This document shows, in pieces, positions 18,928-27,462 of a stretch of 64,000 bases of DNA (the first letter of the stretch is position 1; each line of letters begins with the position of its first letter). A program made the translations under genes and the position numbers. Below the pieces are notes generated by a model, which saw only the letters and a program-made list of their open reading frames with translations, searched no databases and was not told the origin of the DNA. The stretch covers positions 124,001 to 188,000 of the forward strand of contig CBDFML010000007.1 in the NCBI GenBank assembly GCA_965249645.1. The letters run 5' to 3'. Origin of the DNA: CAVOEB01 sp965249645. Its GTDB lineage: Bacteria > Pseudomonadota > Alphaproteobacteria > UBA828 > JAPUJA01.

Positions 18928-19968
18928 TCACGGCAGCACGGACGGAAAGCCGAACCGAGCCGCGCTCAAGCGCTCGGCTGCGCCGACCGCGCCTTGCCCG
19001 ACGCCCTTGTGGTCCCGGGCCGTGCCCAGCACGTCGAAGCGGAAGCCCGTCCCGCCGTCGGCCTTATCTTCCACGCTCACGATGACCGCGCGCGTGGCAC
19101 CAGGCCCCCAGACCTGAAGCCGCGCGACATTGTTGAGCAACGCGCCGTCCGCCGTGCGAAGCGGCCGATCCAGAACGAACCGGTGGCTGTCGCCATGGAC
19201 CAGTAAGACGGGCCCGCCAAACACCGCCGCAAACCCGGCCACGGCGTCGAGAAAGCCGGTGAACGCCTCATTCCGCACCCGATCGGTCACGTGGAACGGG
19301 TCGGCGTGAAAAAACAGCACGACGGCCCGCGCGTCGATCGCGCCCGCGCGCGCGAACGCGTCGCCCAGCCAGGCAAGTGCTGCCGCGCGGCGCGCCGCGA
19401 ACTCCTTGGGCTGGCGCCGCGCGTTGTCGAAACTGCCGACGACGTGAAGGGTCGCGAACACCACGCCGCCCTGTTCCCAGCGCTGGTTTTCCACATAGGC
19501 CGCGTGGTCGGGATCGTCCGCCTGCCCCGCCCGGCCCGATCCCGGAGCCCCGAGCTGAAATGGCGTGGCGAAAAAGATCTCGCGCAGTCGCGCCAGCCTC
19601 TCGCGGGGCTCAAAGCGGCCCGCCTTTTCGCGATGACAATCGGTCCATTCGTTATCGCCCGGCGTATAGACTAGTGGTTGGGCGAAGCCCTCGAACAGCG
19701 CGGCGATGCTGTAGAAGCGCGCGTCCGAACACAGGGTGGCACCGCTTTTGATATCGCCGACATGGACGGTGAAATCGGGAGCCTCTGCATTGATCGCCTG
19801 GATCAGCGCGGCAAAGCGGACGCGCTCCAAAGTGCCGCCATACGGCAGGTCACCGATCGCCACAAAGCGCACGGGCTCAACCGCCGACGCGTTCGCCATG
19901 ACGGCGAAGCACACGGCGAACCCCAGAACAATCGCCACCAGGCCCCGCCGCAACCGCCGCCATGCCAT
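18928..19968 (-). CDS. secreted metallophosphoesterase
   Basis: The product (346 aa) starts with a signal peptide (Arg-rich n-region, hydrophobic core, cleavage near ANASAVE) and continues with a calcineurin-like fold: VAIGDLPYGG, HVGDIKSG, PGDNEWTDC, FFHADPFH and LVHGDSH. The Gly-Asp-Asn-Glu variant is usual in this subfamily. It should act in the periplasm on an unknown phosphoester. It lies four bases downstream of the alpha/beta-hydrolase gene and is probably co-transcribed with it. Confidence 0.8.
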   Translation of the reverse strand: MAWRRLRRGLVAIVLGFAVCFAVMANASAVEPVRFVAIGDLPYGGTLERVRFAALIQAINAEAPDFTVHVGDIKSGATLCSDARFYSIAALFEGFAQPLVYTPGDNEWTDCHREKAGRFEPRERLARLREIFFATPFQLGAPGSGRAGQADDPDHAAYVENQRWEQGGVVFATLHVVGSFDNARRQPKEFAARRAAALAWLGDAFARAGAIDARAVVLFFHADPFHVTDRVRNEAFTGFLDAVAGFAAVFGGPVLLVHGDSHRFVLDRPLRTADGALLNNVARLQVWGPGATRAVIVSVEDKADGGTGFRFDVLGTARDHKGVGQGAVGAAERLSAARFGFPSVLP

Positions 19969-19972
19969 CGCC

Positions 19973-20986
19973 TCAACTCGCCAGCAATTCGCGGATCTGA
20001 TCGTCGATGAAGGCCGAGTCCTTCGTGTCCTTGTCGCCTGCCGACATGTGCCCGTAGGGCGAGCGGATCACCCTGAGCTCGGCATTCGGCATACGCGCAA
20101 CCTCGATTTCGCTGTCTGCGACCCGGAAATAGAGATCGTGATCGCACGGCATCACGAAGCTCTTCGCGGTGATCGCACCCAGCGCCTTGGCGAAATCGCC
20201 GTCGAAGGTCTCGTTCACACTGATGTCGCCCTGCTGCCAGGTCCAGATATGGGCCAGCATGTCGTTTGCATCGCGCCTGAGAAAGCTGTCCTCCCAGTAG
20301 CGCGCAAGGAAGTCCGCCAGTGAGTCGTAGCCCAGCCTCTCGTAAAGCGCCGCGCGGTAGAACGCCTGCGAGAAGGCCCAGCCCGCATAGACCTGCGACA
20401 TGGCTTTGAGCCCGGTCGCGGGTATCTCGGTGTAATCGCCGCCGGCCCATGCCGCATCCGCCGTCAGCGCGCGCTTCGCTCCCTCGAGGAAGACGAAATT
20501 ATGGGGCGAGGTGCGCGCCGAGCCGCACAAGGGAATCAGGCGGTGGACCCGGTCGGAAAACGTCGCCGCCCATTGATAGACGTTCTGGGCCGCCATCGAC
20601 CAGCCGATCGCGAGTGCGATCTCCTCGATCCCGAAGCGTTCACGCAGCAGCCGCTCCTGGCACAGCACGTTATCCTGCAGTGTACAGCCCGGAAACCGCG
20701 TCCGGTCGAACGGCGCCGGCGTATTCGAGGGCGACGACGAAAAGCCGTTGCCGAACATGTTCGGCACGATGATGAAGTAGGTCTCGGGATCGAGCGCCCG
20801 GCCCGGTCCGAACATGCACATATTCTCGATATGGCTGCCTGCGAAGCGCGTCGGGTAGAGAATGACGTTGTCCTTGGCCGCGTTCAACGTGCCGTAGGTC
20901 TTGTAGGCGAGCTTGACGTCGGGCAGTTCTTGGCCCGACTGAAGCGTCACCGTGCCCAGCTCGAAGAGTTCGTAATCTGTTGTCAC
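19973..20986 (-). CDS. alpha/beta-hydrolase of the homoserine O-acetyltransferase (MetX)-like family
   Basis: The product (337 aa) has the MetX-type fold: an early DVKLAYKTYGTLN strand region, the nucleophile elbow GWSMAAQN with Ser, Asp in MPCDHDLYF, and His in SPYGHMSAGDKD. True MetX has GGSMGG at the elbow, so this is a divergent member and may be a hydrolase or acyltransferase on another substrate. A GTG start at 20986 follows AGAGGA. It seems to head a unit with the metallophosphoesterase. Confidence 0.8.
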   Translation of the reverse strand: MTTDYELFELGTVTLQSGQELPDVKLAYKTYGTLNAAKDNVILYPTRFAGSHIENMCMFGPGRALDPETYFIIVPNMFGNGFSSSPSNTPAPFDRTRFPGCTLQDNVLCQERLLRERFGIEEIALAIGWSMAAQNVYQWAATFSDRVHRLIPLCGSARTSPHNFVFLEGAKRALTADAAWAGGDYTEIPATGLKAMSQVYAGWAFSQAFYRAALYERLGYDSLADFLARYWEDSFLRRDANDMLAHIWTWQQGDISVNETFDGDFAKALGAITAKSFVMPCDHDLYFRVADSEIEVARMPNAELRVIRSPYGHMSAGDKDTKDSAFIDDQIRELLAS

Positions 20987-21038
20987 ACCAGTCCTCTTGT
21001 CGGAATGAAGCAGCGTCAGACATCTGGGGCGCCCGCCG

Positions 21039-22208
21039 CTAGGTCATGCCTGCGACGACGAGCCGGGCGAAATGGTGGGTCACCGTGTCCCAGTAAGGCG
21101 ACAAGTGGCCGCCGTCGTAAGCCGGCGCGGCCCAACCCAGTTGCTGACGCTCGACGATATCGACGTCCTCATCGTTCAGCTCCCGCCACATCGCAAAGGT
21201 CTCCTCGCGCGCCGCTGCATAGTCCGGCGAGTCCGCGGCGTCGCCTGCGAAATAAACCTCGATCCGCTCGATGGTCCGGTCGGGCGCCAGCGGCGTGAGC
21301 TGAAACACCGCGACGTGATCGGGCCAGACATTCAGATCGATACTGGGAAACAGGTGCAGATAGGTGCCGCAGTGGGATAGCTCGTCCGTCAGGTTCGGCA
21401 TCTGGGGCAGTGCCCCCGAGCCCCGACCATCCTCGCCGCCGTCGAACGAGACGCCGTTGATGAAGCAGACCCCGTCGTGGGAAAAGCGATGATCGGTTGC
21501 CGGTGTCCAGGCCTCGAGCCTGGGATGAACCTGGGCGGCGTGGTAGGGCTCGATGAAGTTTTCGTGGACCAGCTTCCAGTTCGACGCGAGATCGTAGCTG
21601 ATCGTGCCGCCGTGACGCAGGGTCGAGAAATCGTAGCCCTCGAGCCGAGCCGTAAACGGCGCCATGTAGTCTGCAAGCTCGGGCGCCCGACCGTCGATAT
21701 TGACGAAGACGACGTCGAACCACTGGGCCGAGCGCACCGGGAAGAGGCAGACGTCCCGCTCCTTCGAATGCCGGTGAGGTCCCTCGAAATGGGGCTTGCC
21801 CACGACCCGGCCGGGCAAGTCGTATGACCAGCCGTGAGCGGGGCAGGTCAGCGCCGCGGCCCCCCGGGAGGGCTCGGCCAGGAGTTGCGTGCCCCGATGG
21901 GGGCAGACGTTGTGAAAGGCCCCGATCTTCCCGTTGCCGTCGCGCATCAGGATGATCGGCAGGCCCGCGGCGGTCACGGGTATCGCGTCGCCCGGGTTGG
22001 GGATCTGGCAGGCGAACCCCGCACACATCCAGCTCCGGGCGAACAGCAACCTTGTTTCGAGCTCGAGAAATTCGTCGCTGGTATAGGCGACGTTGGGCAG
22101 GCAGGTCGCCTCGCGGGTCTCGGCGCGCGCGATCCGCTCGCAGTGCGCCTCGCCCAGAAGCCGCCGTGCGGCCTCCAGCGCCTTCGCTTCCGCAACGCTC
22201 GCATCCAT
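21039..22208 (-). CDS. Rieske non-heme iron oxygenase, alpha subunit
   Basis: The product (389 aa) has an N-terminal Rieske [2Fe-2S] domain (CPHRGTQLL and CPAHGWSYDLPG) and a C-terminal mononuclear-iron catalytic domain (ENFIEPYHAAQVHP with the two His; the third ligand Asp is in the C-terminal part). The ATG at 22208 follows GGAGGG; the frame is open further upstream but that part is a shadow of the DUF1116 gene. Similar enzymes demethylate quaternary amines such as carnitine, choline-like betaines or stachydrine, releasing formaldehyde. No reductase gene is adjacent. Confidence 0.9.
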   Translation of the reverse strand: MDASVAEAKALEAARRLLGEAHCERIARAETREATCLPNVAYTSDEFLELETRLLFARSWMCAGFACQIPNPGDAIPVTAAGLPIILMRDGNGKIGAFHNVCPHRGTQLLAEPSRGAAALTCPAHGWSYDLPGRVVGKPHFEGPHRHSKERDVCLFPVRSAQWFDVVFVNIDGRAPELADYMAPFTARLEGYDFSTLRHGGTISYDLASNWKLVHENFIEPYHAAQVHPRLEAWTPATDHRFSHDGVCFINGVSFDGGEDGRGSGALPQMPNLTDELSHCGTYLHLFPSIDLNVWPDHVAVFQLTPLAPDRTIERIEVYFAGDAADSPDYAAAREETFAMWRELNDEDVDIVERQQLGWAAPAYDGGHLSPYWDTVTHHFARLVVAGMT

Positions 22209-22306
22209 CCTCGCACCCTCCGTTCGGGAGATGCCGGAACGACTGGCCCTCCCGGATAATAGCCGGTTTCGCCGATCGCCTTCAAACGCGGCCGCGTCGC
22301 GGCGCC

Positions 22307-23557
22307 TCAGCCGCCGTAGCTGGCCTTGTAGGCCTCGGCGGCTTTCTCGAAGCAGGCCTTCGATGCACGCACCACGCCGGCGCCGATCTGGCCGCCGTCG
22401 CGCCCGGCGACGCCGATGTCCATGCAGGGCAGGATGCCCGTCTCGAGCACCTTGAAGATGTCGATCCCGGTCGGCGTGCCGCGGTATTTGAGGAACGGGA
22501 TGCGGTATTCCGAGTTCTCGCCGACGGTGATCCTGTAGAGCTCCTCGTTGCGTTCGACCATCGCCATGGGCTCGCCGCCCTGGTAGGCCTGCAGCGGGAA
22601 GGACGCGGCCTGCGCGAAGCCGCCCAGCCCCATGGTCTCCGTGATCGGGCTTTCGCCGCCCATCCAGGTGATTTCGTCCTCGCTGTGGCCGTCGAACAGC
22701 TTGGCCTGAACCTGCGCATGGGGGCCGCAGAACCACTGCTCGCCCAGGCCCGAGACCCGGATGCCGAATTCCTTGCAACTAAACCCCATCGCGGTCACCA
22801 CGCTCGAGCCCTCGACGCCGTGGGCCGCATCCGCCACCGCCTTGCCCGCGCCCATCGAGAGGCGGAGGAAGAAGTAATGGTCCTCGGTCAGCGCCTCGAC
22901 GGTCTTCTCGACGCCGGCGCGGTCGGCTTCCGCGTGGGCGAGCAGGTGGGGCACCAGTTCGCGGGTGAATATCAGCGCGGCCGCCGTGCTCCGGCTGTGC
23001 ATCTCGTCGCCCATGTGCACCGCGCGCTTCATGATGGGCTTAAGCGGAATCCCGCCCGAGCGGCGCACCACCGCGGCGAGGACCGGCGCAATGACGTCCT
23101 GGATGTAGAGCAGCCGGTCGCGCACGCCGTCGTCATAGACGCCGTAGTTCAACCGGCGGGGATTGGTGCCCTCGTAGAAGTTGCAGTAGCCGGTGTTGCC
23201 GAAGGCCCGGTTCTCGACCACGAAGACCGGCATCGATGCGGTGTAGATCCCGGCCAGCGAGCCGACGCAGCCATAATCGTGACAGCCGCCGACGACGATC
23301 TCACCGGCTGCGAGCTTGGCCACTGCTTCCTCCCGGCTTGCCGCCAGACCCTCGAACAGGGCGCCGCCGATCACCGCGTCCGCCTGGCCGCCGGTATATT
23401 CCTCCCAGGGCAGCACCGGGCCCGAAGTCAGGATGATGTTTTCGGCCATGTTGGGCAGCACCTCGATGCCCGGTCGGATATCGGTCAGGACCGGGTCGGA
23501 TTGGTCGAGCCGGCGGAAGGCTTCGGCGTTGGCGGCGTCTGTATCGATCGAGCTCAC
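22307..23557 (-). CDS. DUF1116 (YlbE/AllG-like) protein, copy 2
   Basis: The product (416 aa) is a close paralog of the protein at 16661-17908: CNFYEGTNPRRLNYGVYD, MHMGDEMHSRS-type, DHYFFLRLSMGAGKA and GVAGRDGGQIGAG are shared almost unchanged. It starts at a GTG with GGGGAGA upstream. It lies 98 bases before the Rieske gene on the same strand. As with copy 1, the FdrA and YlbF partners known from E. coli are missing here. Confidence 0.85.
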   Translation of the reverse strand: MSSIDTDAANAEAFRRLDQSDPVLTDIRPGIEVLPNMAENIILTSGPVLPWEEYTGGQADAVIGGALFEGLAASREEAVAKLAAGEIVVGGCHDYGCVGSLAGIYTASMPVFVVENRAFGNTGYCNFYEGTNPRRLNYGVYDDGVRDRLLYIQDVIAPVLAAVVRRSGGIPLKPIMKRAVHMGDEMHSRSTAAALIFTRELVPHLLAHAEADRAGVEKTVEALTEDHYFFLRLSMGAGKAVADAAHGVEGSSVVTAMGFSCKEFGIRVSGLGEQWFCGPHAQVQAKLFDGHSEDEITWMGGESPITETMGLGGFAQAASFPLQAYQGGEPMAMVERNEELYRITVGENSEYRIPFLKYRGTPTGIDIFKVLETGILPCMDIGVAGRDGGQIGAGVVRASKACFEKAAEAYKASYGG

Positions 23558-23624
23558 GGTGTCTGATCTCCCCTGTGTCGCGGTCGCCTCTATGGCACGG
23601 GCGGACGGGCGCGGGCGCACTTTA

Positions 23625-24041
23625 TCAATATTCGTCGGCCTTGGGCAGATCGTCGGACATCTCCATCCAGGGCGCCCGCGAGCTCCAGAAAATGTGGCTC
23701 TCCTTGCCCGCCGGATGGCCCGGATGAGCGCCGTCATCGAGGGTCCCCGTCGAAATAAAGGTCACCGATGAACCGGGCATCTTGGTGTAAATCACGCTGG
23801 CGCAGGTCTTGCAAAAATAGCGGCCGTTGCCCGGCGAGCTTTCGAAGACCGAGAGATTGTCCGCGCCCCGCTCGATCTCAAACGCGTCGTCGGAAACGTC
23901 GGAAAAGGTGACGAACAGGGCACCGTGCACCTTGCGGCACATGGAGCAATGGCAATGCACCGTCTCGCCCGCCGGCGCACTCACCCGGTAGCGCACCGCG
24001 CCGCACTGACAGCCCCCGGTCAGGGCAAACTCTTCGGCCAT
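23625..24041 (-). CDS. GFA domain protein (array member 9, last)
   Basis: The product (138 aa) carries GGCQCGAVRYRV, HCHCSMCRKVHGALFVTFS and FCKTCASVIYT, the zinc-binding clusters of the GFA fold. In the last cluster the usual Cys-Gly is Cys-Ala (CASV). The ATG follows GGGAGAG. It is the distal gene of the array and lies 27 bases from the next member, so it is probably read with it. Confidence 0.88.
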   Translation of the reverse strand: MAEEFALTGGCQCGAVRYRVSAPAGETVHCHCSMCRKVHGALFVTFSDVSDDAFEIERGADNLSVFESSPGNGRYFCKTCASVIYTKMPGSSVTFISTGTLDDGAHPGHPAGKESHIFWSSRAPWMEMSDDLPKADEY

Positions 24042-24068
24042 GATCGCACTCTCCCTCGTCGACGCCGT

Positions 24069-24494
24069 TCAGTCCGGCGGCTCCTCTTCGAATTGGGGCC
24101 GGCCGTCGGTGATCTCGAACCATGGCACCTTCGAGCCAACCCAGACATGCTCGCCGTAATCGCCCGACGGTCCCGGAAAAGCCCCCTCGTCGAGCGTGCC
24201 TGTCGCCAGATAGATCAGCCCCGGCGCCGGCAGCCATTGGGAATAGATCTGGCAGCCGCAGCCCGTGCAAAACGAGCGGCGCATGACAGACGAACTTTCG
24301 AACCGCCCGATGCTCTCCTCGCCATGCTCGATGGCGAAGCCGTCCTCGGGCACCGTCGAGAAGGTCACGAAGATCGCGCCGTGGAGCTTGCGGCACATGG
24401 AGCAGTGACAGTGGAAGGTTCGCTTGGCCGCTGCCGTCACCCGGTAGCGCACCGTGCCACACTGACACCCCCCCGCCAGGTCGATGTCACTCAT
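24069..24494 (-). CDS. GFA domain protein (array member 8)
   Basis: The product (141 aa) has GGCQCGTVRYRV, FHCHCSMCRKLHGAIFVTFS and FCTGCGCQIYSQW. The ATG at 24494 lies eight bases inside the 3' end of the broken member 7, so these were once translationally coupled. All zinc-site cysteines are present. Confidence 0.88.
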   Translation of the reverse strand: MSDIDLAGGCQCGTVRYRVTAAAKRTFHCHCSMCRKLHGAIFVTFSTVPEDGFAIEHGEESIGRFESSSVMRRSFCTGCGCQIYSQWLPAPGLIYLATGTLDEGAFPGPSGDYGEHVWVGSKVPWFEITDGRPQFEEEPPD

Positions 24495-24863
24495 CCGCGT
24501 ACGCCTCGAACTGGGGCAGACCGTCGGCGATCTCGAACCAGGGCGCCTTCGAGCCCACGAAGATATGATTGACCTTTTCGGCCGCATGTCCCGGATCGGC
24601 ACCCTCGTCGAGGCAGCCTGCGGCGATGCCGACGGCATCGTCGCCGGACTCGGGCAGCGACACCCAGCCGACATGCGACCCGCAGGTCGGGCAGAAGAGA
24701 CGCTCGTAGCCCGGCGAACTCGCGTAATGCACAACGCTATCCGTCCCGACCGTAAGCCGGAAGCGGTCGTGGGTGATTGTCGAAAACGTCACCATCATGG
24801 CGTCGTGATCCTGTAGCGAACCGCGCCGCACTGGCAACCGCCGGTCAGTTTGAAATCGCCCAC
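24487..24863 (-). pseudogene. GFA domain gene with internal deletion (array member 7)
   Basis: From a GTG at 24863 the frame reads GDFKLTGGCQCGAVRYRITTP and stops at 24795. The rest of the domain (MMVTFSTITHDRFRL... FCPTCGSHVGWVSL) continues in another frame to 24487. Compared with its neighbours the segment coding for the CHCxMCRKLHGA cluster is gone, with a junction in a GCC that both sides share. The loss is not a multiple of three. The product would lack the second zinc site even if translated. Confidence 0.88.
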
Positions 24864-24865
24864 GT

Positions 24866-25294
24866 CTAATCCTCCGGTGCTGCCTCGTCGTATTGCGCCA
24901 GGTCGTCCGTAATGTCCATCCACGGAACCTTGGAGCCGACCCACAGGTGAAAGAGCTGGTCCTCGGCGTGACCTGGATGCTCGCCGCCATCGATGGTTCC
25001 CGTCACAACCTCGATGAGATCGGGATAATCGTCCATCTCGATGAACAGGTGGCAACCGCAGCGCGAGCAGAACCGCCGGTGCGAGGGCGGCGAGGAATCG
25101 AAGCGGCCGAGGGTTTCGGCGCCCTTGTCCACAGTGAACTTGTCCTTGGCGACGACCGAGAAGGTCACCATGACGGCACCGTGGAGCTTTCGGCACATGC
25201 CGCACCAGCAGTGCGACGTGCTGAGCGCTGGCGCGTGGATCGTGTAGCGCACCGCGCCGCACCGGCAGCCGCCGGTCAATTCGAAATCGCTCAT
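24866..25294 (-). CDS. GFA domain protein (array member 6)
   Basis: The product (142 aa) has GGCRCGAVRYTI, SHCWCGMCRKLHGAVMVTFS and FCSRCGCHLFIEM. The HCWCGMC form of the middle cluster is shared with member 5, pointing to a recent duplication of this pair. Its ATG overlaps the stop of member 5 by four bases. Confidence 0.9.
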   Translation of the reverse strand: MSDFELTGGCRCGAVRYTIHAPALSTSHCWCGMCRKLHGAVMVTFSVVAKDKFTVDKGAETLGRFDSSPPSHRRFCSRCGCHLFIEMDDYPDLIEVVTGTIDGGEHPGHAEDQLFHLWVGSKVPWMDITDDLAQYDEAAPED

Positions 25295-25725
25295 GTCTCG
25301 TCCTCCGACGCCGACCGCTCATGGCGGGGCAGATCATCGGTTATCTCGTGCCAGGGCACTTTCGATCCCGCCCAGACATGGAACAGATTGCCCGGCTCAT
25401 GGCCCGGATGCTCGCCGCCGTCGATGGTTCCCGTCGAGATCTCGATCGTGTCCGGGGAATTGTCCGATTCGATGAACAGGTGAGAGCCGCAAGTCTTGCA
25501 GAATTGCCGATGGATGGGCGGCGAGGACTTGAAGGTGGCCAGATTGCCGGCGCCCGCCTCCAGGGTGAATGCATCGCGCGATACGATCGACACCGTGAGC
25601 ATGATCGAGCCGTGGAGCTTCCGGCATATGCCGCACCAGCAATGTTCGGTCACCTGGGCGGGGGCGCTAAATGAATAACGCACCGCGCCACACTGGCAGC
25701 CGCCGGTTCGTCTGAAATCGCTCAT
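25291..25725 (-). CDS. GFA domain protein (array member 5)
   Basis: The product (144 aa) has GGCQCGAVRYSF, EHCWCGICRKLHGSIMLTVS and FCKTCGSHLFIES. It is the closest relative of member 6, sharing the LFIE and TIDGGEHPGH stretches. The stop overlaps the start of member 6, so translation is coupled. Confidence 0.9.
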   Translation of the reverse strand: MSDFRRTGGCQCGAVRYSFSAPAQVTEHCWCGICRKLHGSIMLTVSIVSRDAFTLEAGAGNLATFKSSPPIHRQFCKTCGSHLFIESDNSPDTIEISTGTIDGGEHPGHEPGNLFHVWAGSKVPWHEITDDLPRHERSASEDET

Positions 25726-25752
25726 CTCTACCTTCGCTCCAGGCCGCTGGCC

Positions 25753-26169
25753 CTAGAATTCCTCGTGCCGGGGCAGGCCATCGTCGATGGCGTACCACGG
25801 CACCTTCGAGCCCACGAAGATATGGCGGCGCGTCGCCTCGGGGTGGCCGGGATGCGCGCCGTCGTCGATGGTGCCCGTGGCGAGTTCGACGACGCTGGTG
25901 GTCTGCTCGAGCTCGTCGAACAGGTGGCAGCCGCAGGTTTTGCAGAAATTGCGGTGCAGCCGCTCGGAGCTCTGGTAGGGCACCAGATTGTCCTCGCCCG
26001 TCTCGACAGTGAAGTAGTCCTTCAGAATCACCGAGAAAGTCCCGAACAGCGTTCCGTGGACCTTGCGACACATCGAGCAGTGGCAGTGATGGCTCTCGAG
26101 CGCCGGCGCCGTGAAGCGATAGCGCATCGCGCCGCATAAACAGTCGCCCGTTCGTACGAAATTGCCCAT
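25753..26169 (-). CDS. GFA domain protein (array member 4)
   Basis: The product (138 aa) has GDCLCGAMRYRF, HHCHCSMCRKVHGTLFGTFS and FCKTCGCHLFDEL. The first cluster reads Asp-Cys instead of Gly-Cys. The start at 26169 follows GAGCGCGGGG. The downstream phrase TGTIDDGAHPGHPEATRRHIF is typical of this array's members. Confidence 0.88.
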   Translation of the reverse strand: MGNFVRTGDCLCGAMRYRFTAPALESHHCHCSMCRKVHGTLFGTFSVILKDYFTVETGEDNLVPYQSSERLHRNFCKTCGCHLFDELEQTTSVVELATGTIDDGAHPGHPEATRRHIFVGSKVPWYAIDDGLPRHEEF

Positions 26170-26179
26170 CGCCCCGCGC

Positions 26180-27037
26180 TCAGAAGTCGTCCGACTGGGC
26201 CAGATCGTCGCTGATCTCGAACCACGTCGCCTTGTGGGACGCGAAGACGTGGCGCAGCGGCTGCCCCGGGGTGGGATCTGCGCCGCCGTCGAGCGTCGCC
26301 GGCGAGAGCCAGAAATACTCCGGTTCGCGCCCGTCGTCGCCGAACAGCGGGCAGCCGCAGGTCTTGCAGAACATCCGGTGATTCGGCGGCGAACTGTCGA
26401 TGATGTCGAGGTTGTCCCGGCCCTGCTCGATGGTGATGAGCTCACGCTTGATGTAGGAAAAGGTGGTCACGACAGCGCCGTGGAGCTTGCGGCACATCTC
26501 GCAGTGGCAGTGATAGGTTTCCTTTGCCGGGCCGTCGATGCGGTAGCGCACCGTGCCGCACTGACAGCCGCCATAGAGCGGAAAGGTGCCGGGCGGGATC
26601 GCCTCGGGAACCGGGTCCGGCCCGGGGTCCTGCTCCGCGCCGTCGGCAATGATGTACCAGGGGATTTTCGCATTCACATAGGTGTGCTTCGGCAATCCCT
26701 CATGACCGGGGTGCTGGCCGTGATCGAGGGCGCCGGTTGCGATCATTACGACGTCGTCCTCGCCTTCTTCCGTGTCCCACAGGTGACAGCCGCAGATCGA
26801 ACAGAAGCGGCGATGGATCTTCTCCGAGCTGTCGTAAATCGTCACCCTGTCCGCGCCCGATTCCACCACGAAACCGGCCCGCGGGTAGACCGAACAGGTG
26901 AGCATCACGGCGCCATGGGTCTTGCGGCACATGGTGCAGTGGCAGTGGTAGGTCTCGAGCGCCGGACCCTGAACCGAATAGCGCACCGCGCGGCAGAAAC
27001 AGCCGCCGGTCAACCGATGCTCGTCATCCTTGCTCAT
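26180..27037 (-). CDS. protein with two fused GFA domains (array member 3)
   Basis: The product (285 aa) holds two complete GFA domains. Domain 1 (about 1-135) has GGCFCRAVRYSV, YHCHCTMCRKTHGAVMLTCS and FCSICGCHLWDTE. Domain 2 (about 155-285) has GGCQCGTVRYRI, YHCHCEMCRKLHGAVVTTFS and FCKTCGCPLFGDD. A Pro-rich linker joins them (DPGPDPVPEAIPPGTFP). The fusion keeps all zinc cysteines in both halves. In domain 1 the CxCG is CFCR. Its ATG overlaps the stop of member 2 by four bases. Confidence 0.9.
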   Translation of the reverse strand: MSKDDEHRLTGGCFCRAVRYSVQGPALETYHCHCTMCRKTHGAVMLTCSVYPRAGFVVESGADRVTIYDSSEKIHRRFCSICGCHLWDTEEGEDDVVMIATGALDHGQHPGHEGLPKHTYVNAKIPWYIIADGAEQDPGPDPVPEAIPPGTFPLYGGCQCGTVRYRIDGPAKETYHCHCEMCRKLHGAVVTTFSYIKRELITIEQGRDNLDIIDSSPPNHRMFCKTCGCPLFGDDGREPEYFWLSPATLDGGADPTPGQPLRHVFASHKATWFEISDDLAQSDDF

Positions 27038-27462
27038 GTCCCCTCCTTCCATTCGTCCCACTGGGGCAACTCGTCCCCGATCTCGTACCACGCCGCCTTG
27101 TGGGCGACGAAAATATGGCGCAGCGCATCCAATCCGCCCGGATCCGCGCCGCCGTCGAGCGTCGGCGTCGAGACCGAAACCTTGTCGGTCTCCGCGTCGC
27201 TCCAGGCCAACACATTGCAGCCGCAGGTCCGGCAGAAGTGACGCTTTATGCCGGGCGAGCTTTCGTGGTAGCCCATTGCGTCCGCGCCCCGATCGAGCGT
27301 AAAGCGCTCCGCCGGCCAGACCGAATAGGTTCCGAACGCCGCGCCCTGCATGCGCCGGCACATGCCGCAATGGCAGTGGTAGGTATCGAGCGGCGCGCCT
27401 ACGACACGATAGCGCACCGCACCGCACAGGCAGCCGCCCGCGAGCTCTCGTTCCGCGTTCAT
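27034..27462 (-). CDS. GFA domain protein (array member 2)
   Basis: The product (142 aa) has GGCLCGAVRYRV, YHCHCGMCRRMQGAAFGTYS and FCRTCGCNVLAWS. The middle cluster has CRRMQG in place of CRKxHG, the most diverged among the intact members. The ATG at 27462 overlaps the stop of member 1 by four bases. Confidence 0.88.
   Translation of the reverse strand: MNAERELAGGCLCGAVRYRVVGAPLDTYHCHCGMCRRMQGAAFGTYSVWPAERFTLDRGADAMGYHESSPGIKRHFCRTCGCNVLAWSDAETDKVSVSTPTLDGGADPGGLDALRHIFVAHKAAWYEIGDELPQWDEWKEGT

Noticed and set aside
22052..23566. A 504-codon open frame antisense to DUF1116 copy 2 (a similar one lies antisense to copy 1)
   Set aside because: Both are shadows of conserved genes; similarity between them only mirrors the similarity of the paralogs.
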